Positions 40,285-48,117 of a stretch of 64,000 nt of DNA are shown piece after piece. Positions within the stretch are counted from its first letter, which is position 1; each line of letters opens with the position of its first letter. The DNA comes from Pelagibius sp. (GTDB taxonomy: Bacteria; Pseudomonadota; Alphaproteobacteria; Kiloniellales; Kiloniellaceae): NCBI RefSeq assembly GCF_028281305.1, contig NZ_JANQKD010000056.1, positions 1-64,000 of the forward strand. Direction: 5' to 3'. A model generated the notes under the pieces. That model worked only from the letters and a program-made list of their open reading frames with translations, searched no databases and was not told where the DNA came from. A program made the translations under genes and the position numbers.

Positions 40285-42450
40285 ATGAGTTTCCAGGGGG
40301 CCGAGACGAGTCTCTCCGGGCTGCCGCTGCGGGCAATCCCGGCTGTTGTACTCGACACCGAAACCACCGGGCTGGACGTCGTCCATGACCATGTCATCGA
40401 GATCGGCGGTGTGCGCCTGTCCGGCGGGCGCATCGCCGAAGGCGACAGCCACAGCGTCCTGGTCAACCCCGGCATGCCGATCCCGGGCGATTCCACGGCA
40501 ATTCACGGCATAACGGACGCCGATGTCTCCGGGGCGCCGGCCTTCCGCGAGGCCATGGATGGGTTCGTCGATTGGGCCGGGCCCTCGGTGGTGATCGGCT
40601 ATTCCATCGGCTTCGATCTGGCGATCCTCAAGGCCGAGCACGAGCGAAACGGGCTCGACTGGCAGATGCCCCGCAGCCTCGATGTGCGCCACCTGCTTCA
40701 TCTCGTCGGCGCCAACCTGCCCAGCCAGTCGCTGGAGACGGTGGCGGGCTGGCTCGGGCTGGAGACCAGCAACCGTCACCGGGCCCTGGGGGATGCGATC
40801 CTCACGGCCGAGATTTTTTTGGCCCTCGTCCCAAAGCTCGCAGAAGCCGGCGTCACGACCCTCGCCCAGGCGGAGCGGGCCTGCCGGGCGCTCACCGAGC
40901 GCCTCGACGAAGAGGCGCGGGCCGGATGGCAGGGCTTCGATCAGTTGGGTCAGGCGGTTGCCCCCAGCGTGGCGGAGTACGCCCGCGTCGACAGCTTTCC
41001 CTACCGCCACAAGGTCGCGGACCTGATGAACAGTCCGCCGCTTACCATCGCCGGCGACGCGCCGCTGCAGGAGGCGCTGGGCGTCATGGCCGGCAAGAAG
41101 GTGAGTTCCCTGTTTCTGCCGGCCCGGGCCGACGCTGCAGCCGCCGAGGACGGCTGGGGTATCATCACCGAACGCGACGTGCTGCGGGCGGTTGATGCCT
41201 TGGGCGGTGCGGCGCTGCAGTGGCCGGTGGCGGAGTTTGCAGCGCGCCCCCTCGTCACCATCAAGGCGGACGAGTTTGTCTACCGCGCGCTAGCGCGCAT
41301 GTCGGGCGGCGGCTTTCGCCATCTGGGCGTGGTCGACGCGGAGGGTGCGCTGGTGGGCGCGCTCAGCGCCCGCGACCTGCTGCGCCAGCGGGCGAGCGAC
41401 GCCGTCTCGCTGGGCGACTGCATCGAGCAGGCGGAGACGGCTGCAGAGCTGGGCCGCATCTGGGCTGACCTCACGGTGGTGGCGCGGGCGCTGGTGCACG
41501 AGGATGTGGACAGCCGCGATGTGGCGGCCATTGTCTCGCGCGAATTGCGCGCGCTCACGCGCCGCGCCTGCGAGTTTGCGGAGGCGGAGTTGGAAGCGTC
41601 CGAGATGGGGCCCGCACCCTTGCCCTATGCGATGATGGTCCTCGGCTCCGGCGGGCGCGGCGAGAGCCTTCTTGCCATGGACCAGGACAACGCCGTGGTT
41701 TTCGCCGGCGACGCGGCGGGCTCTGCCGCGGAGCTTAATGGGCGGGACGTCGACCCCTGGTTCGCCGCGCTGGGCCAGCGCACCGCCGACATCCTGAACG
41801 ATGCCGGCGTCTGCTACTGCAAGGGCGGGGTCATGGCCGCCAACGCGGAGTGGCGCATGGACCTCGCCGGCTGGCGCGACACCGTCGGCACCTGGATCAC
41901 CCGCTCCAAGCCGGAGGACATGCTGAACTGCGACATCTTCTTCGATGCCGTTCCGGTCCATGGCGCGGCGGAGCTGGCCGAGCGCCTGCATGACGAGGCC
42001 TTGGAGGCCGCCAAGGGCTCGCGTTCCTTCCTGCGGCTCTTGGCACTGAAAGCAGGCCAGTTGGAGGCCCCGGTCGGTTGGTTCGGCCGGCTGAAGCTGG
42101 ACCACGGCCGCGTGGACCTGAAAAAAGGCGGCATCATGCCGATCTTCTCGGCGGCGCGGGTGATCGCCCTGCAGCACGGCATCGCCAAGCGCTCGACGCC
42201 GGAGCGGCTGGAGGCCGCCCGCGGCCTCGACCTCGTCCCGGCCCGCACCATCGACAACCTGATCGAAGCGCACCGCATCCTGCTGGATCTCATTCTGCGG
42301 CAGCAATTGCGCGACATCGACCAGGGTCTGCCGCTTTCCAACCGCGTGGCGCCCGGGGAGTTGACCGCCTTTCAGCGCCAGGAAATGCGCTGGGCGCTGG
42401 ACCAGGTGCCGGCCATCGCGGACCTGCTGGGCATTCCCGCCTTCGCCTGA
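40285..42450 (+). CDS. DnaQ-like exonuclease - CBS pair - DUF294 nucleotidyltransferase fusion
   Basis: 721 residues in three parts. Residues about 15-195 are a DEDD-type 3'-5' exonuclease (VVLDTETTGLD with Asp24/Glu26, the GYSIGFDLAIL block, and NRHRALGDA). Residues about 245-375 are a CBS pair (VADLMNSPPLTI...GIITERDVLRAV...RHLGVVDAEGALVGALSARDLL). Residues about 385-720 are a DUF294 GlnD-like nucleotidyltransferase (GSGGRGESLLAMDQDNAVVF) plus its C-terminal domain. CBS-DUF294 proteins and separate exonucleases are typical neighbours of VC_2705 symporters; here they are fused in one chain. A regulatory role is likely. GGGAG precedes the ATG; 10 extra in-frame codons upstream are unlikely. 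Confidence 0.88.
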   Translation: MSFQGAETSLSGLPLRAIPAVVLDTETTGLDVVHDHVIEIGGVRLSGGRIAEGDSHSVLVNPGMPIPGDSTAIHGITDADVSGAPAFREAMDGFVDWAGPSVVIGYSIGFDLAILKAEHERNGLDWQMPRSLDVRHLLHLVGANLPSQSLETVAGWLGLETSNRHRALGDAILTAEIFLALVPKLAEAGVTTLAQAERACRALTERLDEEARAGWQGFDQLGQAVAPSVAEYARVDSFPYRHKVADLMNSPPLTIAGDAPLQEALGVMAGKKVSSLFLPARADAAAAEDGWGIITERDVLRAVDALGGAALQWPVAEFAARPLVTIKADEFVYRALARMSGGGFRHLGVVDAEGALVGALSARDLLRQRASDAVSLGDCIEQAETAAELGRIWADLTVVARALVHEDVDSRDVAAIVSRELRALTRRACEFAEAELEASEMGPAPLPYAMMVLGSGGRGESLLAMDQDNAVVFAGDAAGSAAELNGRDVDPWFAALGQRTADILNDAGVCYCKGGVMAANAEWRMDLAGWRDTVGTWITRSKPEDMLNCDIFFDAVPVHGAAELAERLHDEALEAAKGSRSFLRLLALKAGQLEAPVGWFGRLKLDHGRVDLKKGGIMPIFSAARVIALQHGIAKRSTPERLEAARGLDLVPARTIDNLIEAHRILLDLILRQQLRDIDQGLPLSNRVAPGELTAFQRQEMRWALDQVPAIADLLGIPAFA

Positions 42451-42578
42451 ATCCGGCTCACCCGTCTCTTGGGTTTGCGTTTCGCGGCTCGCCTCCTATC
42501 TTACAGGCCAAGCAATCCTTCGGGCATGGAGCCCAAACGGCGGCCCGTCACATGATACAGACTGAAGGGGAGGCCTCT

Positions 42579-43019
42579 TTGCGTTACCTGCACACCATGG
42601 TTCGGGTGAAAGACCTGGATGCATCGCTCAACTTCTACTGCAACCTGCTGGGCCTGAAAGAGGTCCGTCGCTATGACAGCGAGAAGGGCCGCTTTACGCT
42701 GGTCTTCCTGGCGGCGCCGGAAGACGAGGGCCGCGCCAAGGAGGAAAAGGCCCCCTTGGTGGAGCTTACCTACAACTGGGATCCGGAGGACTACCAGGGC
42801 GGGCGCAACTTCGGCCATCTCGCCTACCTCGTGGACGATATCTATGGCCTCTGCCAGAAGCTGCACGACGGTGGCGTGACGATCAACCGCCCGCCGCGCG
42901 ACGGCCACATGGCCTTCGTGCGCTCGCCGGACGGCATTTCGGTCGAGCTCTTGCAGAAGGGCGACTCCCTGGCACCGCAGGAGCCCTGGTCCTCCATGGA
43001 AAACAGCGGAAGCTGGTAG
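42579..43019 (+). CDS. gloA: Lactoylglutathione lyase (glyoxalase I)
   Basis: About 146 residues of the VOC fold, converting the methylglyoxal-glutathione hemithioacetal to lactoylglutathione. The four metal ligands of GloA are all visible: His in YLHTMVRV, Glu in LVELTYNW, His in NFGHLAY and Glu in ISVELLQ. I favour the TTG at 42579 because AGGGGAGG ends 5 nt before it and the protein then begins RYLHTM as expected; the ATG at 42552 would add 9 residues without a ribosome-binding site. It stands between the exonuclease fusion and a secreted protease. Confidence 0.88.
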   Translation: MRYLHTMVRVKDLDASLNFYCNLLGLKEVRRYDSEKGRFTLVFLAAPEDEGRAKEEKAPLVELTYNWDPEDYQGGRNFGHLAYLVDDIYGLCQKLHDGGVTINRPPRDGHMAFVRSPDGISVELLQKGDSLAPQEPWSSMENSGSW

Positions 43020-43033
43020 AGGTCCGTATCTCT

Positions 43034-44188
43034 ATGGGCCTGCGATCGGTCAAAGCACTCCTGGCTTTGCGTGGCATCGCATTCGCCGGTGCAGCAGCAG
43101 CCTGTCTGGCGGCGCCGGCGGCGCAGGCCCAGGGGACAGACTGCGACCAGCCGGATCCGGTCTGCGACGCCCGCGCTGCCGTCTTTGCCATCTCAGCCTT
43201 CGATCCCGTCGGCTCGGCGGTGCGCGTCGGGCCCGACCGCTTGGTCACCGCCCGTCACGTGGTCGCCGACCAGCCAGAGGCGACGCTTTTCCTGGCCGAC
43301 GGGACGCCCCTGACCGCCACGGTCGTGCCCAGTGGCTATGCCGCAGACCTGGTGTTCCTCACCGTCGACGGCCTGCCGCAAGGGCCGGCTCTGGAGCCGG
43401 CGGAAGCTCGGGCGGGGGTCGACCTCTTCACCATCGGGGCCGACGTCGGCCGGCAGCGCATCCGCGCCTATGATCCCGGCCAGACACAGGCTCTGCCGGC
43501 GGCCGGGCACCCCCTGGCCCGCCTGCACCACGATGCCTACAGCCAGCCGGGCAACAGCGGCGGTGCGCTGGTCGACGCCGAAGGCCGTCTGGTCGGCATT
43601 GTCGCTTCGGGCGGCGAGGGGCGCTTCGAGGCGATCCCCTCCTCGGCGCTCGCGGTGCTGGAATCAAAGAGCGGGCCGGCTTTTGCAGAGGCAAGCGCCG
43701 AACTCGGCGCGGCGGTGCGCATCTGTACGACGCTGATCGAAGAGCGTCAGGCGCGGCTGGGCCGGTTGCAGGATCAGGAAGCCAAGGCGATCGCGACCTC
43801 CTGTGGCCGTGCCGGCAACCGGCAGCTTCTGGATCTGGCCGGCCAGACCCTGGGGCGCGGTGGTGCCGCTGCGATGGCGGTGCCTCTCTTTGAGCGCGCC
43901 CTGGCGGAGGACCCCAATGCGGTCAACACGCGCCTCGGTCTGGTCGTCACCCATCATCTGCTGCGCGACTACGAAGCCGAACTGCCGCATCTGCATTGGC
44001 TGATGGAATACGCCGGCGAGGACCTGCAGGTCCTGCGCTTTGCGATCCAGGCCGGCACCTGGGGCGGCGATCCGGACCTGGCGGCAGAGGCGCTGGCGCG
44101 GCTGAAGCGGGTCAACCCGCAGACAGCCCCGGCAGCGGAGCGCTTCATGGCGCAGCCGCCACCGCGGCCCCCCAAACTCGCGAACTGA
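43034..44188 (+). CDS. Secreted trypsin-like serine protease with helical C-terminal repeat region
   Basis: 384 residues with a signal peptide of about 32 residues (AAPAAQA cleavage). The catalytic triad is clear: His75 (TARHVVAD), Asp105 (YAADLVFL) and Ser175 (QPGNSGGAL), with a nearby cysteine pair (CDQPDPVC). After about residue 220 the sequence turns into alpha-helical, TPR-like segments (GRGGAAAMAVPLFERALAEDPNAVNTRLGLVVTHHLLRDYEAELPHLHWL). It should act in the periplasm or outside. It ends 1 bp from the convergent subtilase gene. Confidence 0.85.
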   Translation: MGLRSVKALLALRGIAFAGAAAACLAAPAAQAQGTDCDQPDPVCDARAAVFAISAFDPVGSAVRVGPDRLVTARHVVADQPEATLFLADGTPLTATVVPSGYAADLVFLTVDGLPQGPALEPAEARAGVDLFTIGADVGRQRIRAYDPGQTQALPAAGHPLARLHHDAYSQPGNSGGALVDAEGRLVGIVASGGEGRFEAIPSSALAVLESKSGPAFAEASAELGAAVRICTTLIEERQARLGRLQDQEAKAIATSCGRAGNRQLLDLAGQTLGRGGAAAMAVPLFERALAEDPNAVNTRLGLVVTHHLLRDYEAELPHLHWLMEYAGEDLQVLRFAIQAGTWGGDPDLAAEALARLKRVNPQTAPAAERFMAQPPPRPPKLAN

Positions 44189-44189
44189 C

Positions 44190-45548
44190 TCAGCCATCCT
44201 CGGCCGGGTTGGGGATCCAGCCGCCCGCCACCTTGGGCTGGCCACGCTCCAGCGGCGGCACGGCGCGGTCGAGAATCGCCGCTTTCAGTTCGGCAGCCTG
44301 CCAGTCGGGATTGGCCGCCTTCAGGCGGGCGGCGAGGGCTGCCACGCGCGGCACCGCATAGCTGGAGCCGGAGGCCCGGCCGCGCGCCCCGCGGTAGTCG
44401 GTTACGTCCAACTGTTCGGCGGGCACCATCAGGTCGACGGACTCCGAACCCCAGTTGGACCCCGCTGCCAGCCGTCCGAAGGCGTCGGCCGAGGTGACGA
44501 CCAGCATGTTCGTCAGGTCGAGCGCGGCGGGATAGAGCGGCACGGCGTCGATGTCGCGTCCGTCGTTGCCGGCTGACACGACGAACAGCAGGTCGCTGTG
44601 ACGTTCGGCGGCGGCCGTAAAGGCCGCCCAGTCTTCGGCCTTGCGGCTGCCGAGCGGCATGGCGACGACGCTGCTTCCTGCCGCGGCGGCCGCATCGATC
44701 AGATCGGCCATGCGCCCCATGTCCGGGCGCGGATAGCGGTAGGGCAGCAGACGCACTGCGGGCGCCTCCTTGACGAGCAGGCTCGCCACCGGCGTGCCGT
44801 GGCGGATCGGGAAAAAGGCGGAGCGGCCGGTGTCGCCGTCGAAGGGGCGTGCATCCAGGTCCCAGAAGTCATAGCCCAGGGGCGTACCCTCGGCATCGCG
44901 CGCCAGCCGCTCTGCAATGGCGGGCAGGAGGTAGTTCACGCCGCTGTCGATGTGGGCCACGGTCACCCCGCCGGGGTCTTCGCCGGGCGGCACCGCGGGA
45001 TTGAGGGCTTCGACCTGCTCCTCGTTGGTCAGGTCCGCCGAGAGATGGACCAGCTCCAGGGCCATGCCGTCATCCCCGTAGCGCAGCGCGCGCGCATGGT
45101 GGATCTGACAGGCGCCGTTCGCCAGGGCCGTGATCAGCGGACGGCCGGTATCGCCGTCGTAGAGGGTGAGAGAGATGCGCCGCAACTGGCCGCCCGCGCG
45201 CGTCGCCTCCAGACCGAGGTCGGGCGCCGCGACGGGCCCGTCGAGCCGAACCTCCCGGCGGACCCATCTGCCCTCGGGGCCCCGGTCGCGCACTGGTTCG
45301 AGCCGGTATCCCGCAAGCGGTCCCTCCGATGCCATCTCCGTGCCTTCGGGATCGAGGAGGATGTCCGGGCAGAGCGCCGCGGCCGCGGCCTGCAGGATCG
45401 CGGCGCCAGCATCCTGCGTGTTCTCAGCGGCTCCTGCGGCAGAGGCGGCGCCGAACGTCGCGGCCACGACAGCGGCGGTCAGGAAAGCCGGGCATAGGCC
45501 GACAGGTCTAGCCGGCGACTTTTGGTATCTTACTTGGGCGCATGCCAT
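44190..45548 (-). CDS. Subtilisin-like (S8) serine protease
   Basis: 452 residues from the ATG at 45548, which puts a hydrophobic signal (LCPAFLTAAVVAATFGAASAAGAA) near the N-terminus; a TTG 10 codons earlier is possible. After a ~150-residue non-catalytic region, the S8 domain shows Asp201 (VAHIDSGVN), His250 (IRHGTPVAS), oxyanion Asn328 (VSAGNDG) and Ser396 (ASGSSYAVPRVAALAA). It is convergent with the trypsin-like protease gene, giving two secreted serine proteases side by side. Substrate unknown. Confidence 0.87.
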   Translation of the reverse strand: MACAQVRYQKSPARPVGLCPAFLTAAVVAATFGAASAAGAAENTQDAGAAILQAAAAALCPDILLDPEGTEMASEGPLAGYRLEPVRDRGPEGRWVRREVRLDGPVAAPDLGLEATRAGGQLRRISLTLYDGDTGRPLITALANGACQIHHARALRYGDDGMALELVHLSADLTNEEQVEALNPAVPPGEDPGGVTVAHIDSGVNYLLPAIAERLARDAEGTPLGYDFWDLDARPFDGDTGRSAFFPIRHGTPVASLLVKEAPAVRLLPYRYPRPDMGRMADLIDAAAAAGSSVVAMPLGSRKAEDWAAFTAAAERHSDLLFVVSAGNDGRDIDAVPLYPAALDLTNMLVVTSADAFGRLAAGSNWGSESVDLMVPAEQLDVTDYRGARGRASGSSYAVPRVAALAARLKAANPDWQAAELKAAILDRAVPPLERGQPKVAGGWIPNPAEDG

Positions 45549-45607
45549 GCCGACCAGTTTCGCACGGACGGCAGACAAAAATCAGCCCCGGACCGCGAGG
45601 GTCGTGG

Positions 45608-47758
45608 TCAGCTGTCCCGCAGCGGCGCGTCCTTCAGGCGCCGCTCCGGCGGCCCCGCGGTGCCGGCGCTGCGCGAAGGGGTGCGAAAGCCGATGGGCTG
45701 ACGGCCGCCGGTCTTGGCCGCGGCCTCTGCCGCCAGCAGCGCGGCAATCTCCTCAGCCGGCGCGGGGTCTGCCCGGAACTTCAGCTGACGGGCGACGACC
45801 GCGAAGTCCCCGGGCGTGAGCCCTTCGATCTGTTGGAGCCGGAGCGGCGCCTTCAGGCCGAAGAACAACCCGAAAGCCTTCTCCCGCTGGGGCGCCGTCA
45901 GTGCCTTGAGCGTGACCTTGAAAACAAAGCGGCGCATGGCGGCGGGGTCCAGCTTGTCGGCATGGTTCGTCGCAGCGATGAAGGGCTGGGGATGGCGCTC
46001 CATCCAGGTGAGCAGCTCGTTGACCTGGCTTACCTCCCAGCTTCGTAACGCGGCGCCGCGGTCGAACAGCAGGGAGTCGATCTCGTCGAACAGCAGAATG
46101 CTGCCCTCGTCCGCCGCTTCGGCGAAGGCATCGGCGATGTGCTTTTCGGAATCGCCGACCCACTTGGACAGCAGATCGGACGCGCGCTTGATCACCAGAG
46201 GCTGGTCGAGCTTCTGCGCCAGGTGAAGGGCGAGGGCGGTCTTGCCGGTTCCCGGCGGGCCGGTCAGCAGCAGCGAGAAGTCGCGCGCCGCGCCCTTGGC
46301 CGAGAGCTGGCCGAACAGGCGGCCGACATCGCGGTCTGCATGGTAGAGCGACAGGTCCAGTGCCTGCCCCGTCTGCGCGCCGGGCGCAGGCCGGCGTCCG
46401 TAACGCAAGCCTTCGACCAATGCCGTCAGGGTCTGCTCGACCTCCGCGCTGCCGCCGGAGGCAAGCCGGGTGGAGCGTGCCGCTTTGCGGGCGACGGCGG
46501 ATACTTCCGGGGCCGTCGCTGCCAGGCGCTCGATTACGTCTTCCTCCAGCAGCAGCGCTTCGTCCGCCAGAACGCGGGTGAGAATGCGCTTGCGCGCCTG
46601 CAGGCGCGGCCGGTCCATCTTCACGATGTAGGACATGCGGCGGAGAAAGGCCGCGTCGATGCTCTCGATGTCGTTGGTCGTCCAGAGCGTCGGGACCGGG
46701 TTGTTCTCGAACAGGCGATTGACGAAGACCTTCGATCCGCTGCGCCGGACGAAACGACCGCTGTCGCTGCGCTGGGTGTCGCCGATCAGGTCTTCCATCT
46801 CGTCGAACAGCAGCAGGGTGTCGCCGCGGCCCGCCAGCACGCGTTGGGCAAGCGCGAGAGCCGTCACGCGCTCCCAGCGGTTCGGTTCGTCGCCGTATTC
46901 GTCAGTCTCGCCGACAGCAAAGAGCCGCGCACCGGCTGCCTTGGCGAGGGTCTTCGCAAGCTCCGTCTTGCCGGTCCCCGGCGGGCCATAGAGCAGAACG
47001 TTGACACCCTTGGCCTTGTCGGCGACGGCACCGCTCAGCAGGCGCCGCAGCAGCTCGGCATGCTGCCGGACTTCGGGAAAGTCGAGGATGCCGAGCTCGG
47101 CCGGGGCGCTGCGCCCGACAAGGCACTCGATCAGTTCGTCGTCGCCAGCCGGTGCGCGGTCGATCACCCGGTCGACCGCATCGCTGAGATCCAGCGTGAT
47201 CTCGCCGCCGCGGTTGAGCGCGAGTTCGATCAAGGCCAGCTCCACCACGGCACTGCGCCGCAAGGCCTCGGGAGTCTCGAAGCCGGCGAGCTTGGCGGCG
47301 AAGGTTGTGCTGTCCAGGCCATGGCTGCGCAGGCGCCAGTGCAGGGATGCGACCCAGCGCAGACGGTTGATGGCGACGACGATCTGCAGCAGACGCGTCT
47401 CTTCACCGGTGAGGTTCAGAACCTTGCCCAGGCGCGCCGCGATCTGCAGAACGGCGGTGGCTTTGCCGTCCGGCGCTTTCGCCGCCGCGGATTCCGCCTT
47501 GCGCAGGGCTTTGTCCAGCAAACGCCAGGGATCGGGTTGCGGCTTCTTCTTGGCGCGCTTGGCCCTGGTGGATTTGGACTTGGCGCTCCCGCAGCGCTGT
47601 TCTTCCGCCCTGGCGAGCTTGCGCGCAAACCGGGTCAGCCCAAGGATCTCGGCATTCTGGCGGCACCAGCTGACGATGCCGGCGGCGCGCGGCGTCCTGG
47701 GTTCAGTCTCTGTCATGGCTGCGCGCAGGATGCGCAGCAGCAGTGCGTGCTCGTTCAT
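45608..47758 (-). CDS. AAA+ ATPase with two AAA modules
   Basis: 716 residues, cytosolic. The N-terminal 200 residues are helical with a Lys/Arg-rich linker (SKSTRAKRAKKKP, about 61-73). AAA module 1 has Walker A GPPGTGKT (258-265) and Walker B LLLFDE (315-320). Module 2 has Walker A GPPGTGKT (500-507), a pore-like SKWVGDSEK and Walker B ILLFDE (554-559), with sensor segments WTTNDIES and ATNHADKLDPAAMRR. The CDC48/ClpA-like double layout suggests a protein or nucleoprotein remodelling machine. No protease domain is fused. Partner unknown; neighbours give no clear hint. Confidence 0.85.
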   Translation of the reverse strand: MNEHALLLRILRAAMTETEPRTPRAAGIVSWCRQNAEILGLTRFARKLARAEEQRCGSAKSKSTRAKRAKKKPQPDPWRLLDKALRKAESAAAKAPDGKATAVLQIAARLGKVLNLTGEETRLLQIVVAINRLRWVASLHWRLRSHGLDSTTFAAKLAGFETPEALRRSAVVELALIELALNRGGEITLDLSDAVDRVIDRAPAGDDELIECLVGRSAPAELGILDFPEVRQHAELLRRLLSGAVADKAKGVNVLLYGPPGTGKTELAKTLAKAAGARLFAVGETDEYGDEPNRWERVTALALAQRVLAGRGDTLLLFDEMEDLIGDTQRSDSGRFVRRSGSKVFVNRLFENNPVPTLWTTNDIESIDAAFLRRMSYIVKMDRPRLQARKRILTRVLADEALLLEEDVIERLAATAPEVSAVARKAARSTRLASGGSAEVEQTLTALVEGLRYGRRPAPGAQTGQALDLSLYHADRDVGRLFGQLSAKGAARDFSLLLTGPPGTGKTALALHLAQKLDQPLVIKRASDLLSKWVGDSEKHIADAFAEAADEGSILLFDEIDSLLFDRGAALRSWEVSQVNELLTWMERHPQPFIAATNHADKLDPAAMRRFVFKVTLKALTAPQREKAFGLFFGLKAPLRLQQIEGLTPGDFAVVARQLKFRADPAPAEEIAALLAAEAAAKTGGRQPIGFRTPSRSAGTAGPPERRLKDAPLRDS

Positions 47759-48056
47759 CGATCATTCGCGTGTCTGCGCCCGCTGGTGGAGCCGGCGGCA
47801 CGTGAACAGGGCGCAGCCAAGCGCCGCCAGGGGGCGGTTGTCGTTTGGGTTCGGTCTGGGATGACAGCGCCGGGGTCGGGGCCCCGGCCGGCGCGCTAGC
47901 GCAGAGGAAGGACCGCGAAGATCGGCGATGTCATGCCCTTGAGATCAATTCTCGTCATGGGCTTACACCTGATTTGCCATCAATCCGTATCGCCGCAGCG
48001 ATACGGGCTGGGGGATGTATCAACTCCCAGGTTTGCTGTCAACCGCGGGGCCGCGC
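47759..48056. other. Intergenic region with a perfect hairpin
   Basis: Between the AAA+ gene start and the terminator of the phytase-like gene. CCGTATCGC (47985-47993), loop CGCA, GCGATACGG (47998-48006) form a perfect 9-bp hairpin not followed by a T run. No coding frame is convincing. It must hold the AAA+ promoter and could encode a small RNA, but nothing proves that. Confidence 0.4.
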
Positions 48057-48087
48057 AAAAAAAGACCCCGGACTGTTAGGTCCGGGG
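48057..48087 (-). terminator. Rho-independent terminator of the phytase-like gene
   Basis: On the minus strand CCCCGGAC, loop CTAACA, GTCCGGGG then TCTTTTTTT. The plus-strand arms are 48066-48073 and 48080-48087. It lies about 30 bp past the stop codon. Confidence 0.93.
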
Positions 48088-48117
48088 CCGGCAAAGTTGG
48101 CTTAGGGTAAACGCGAA

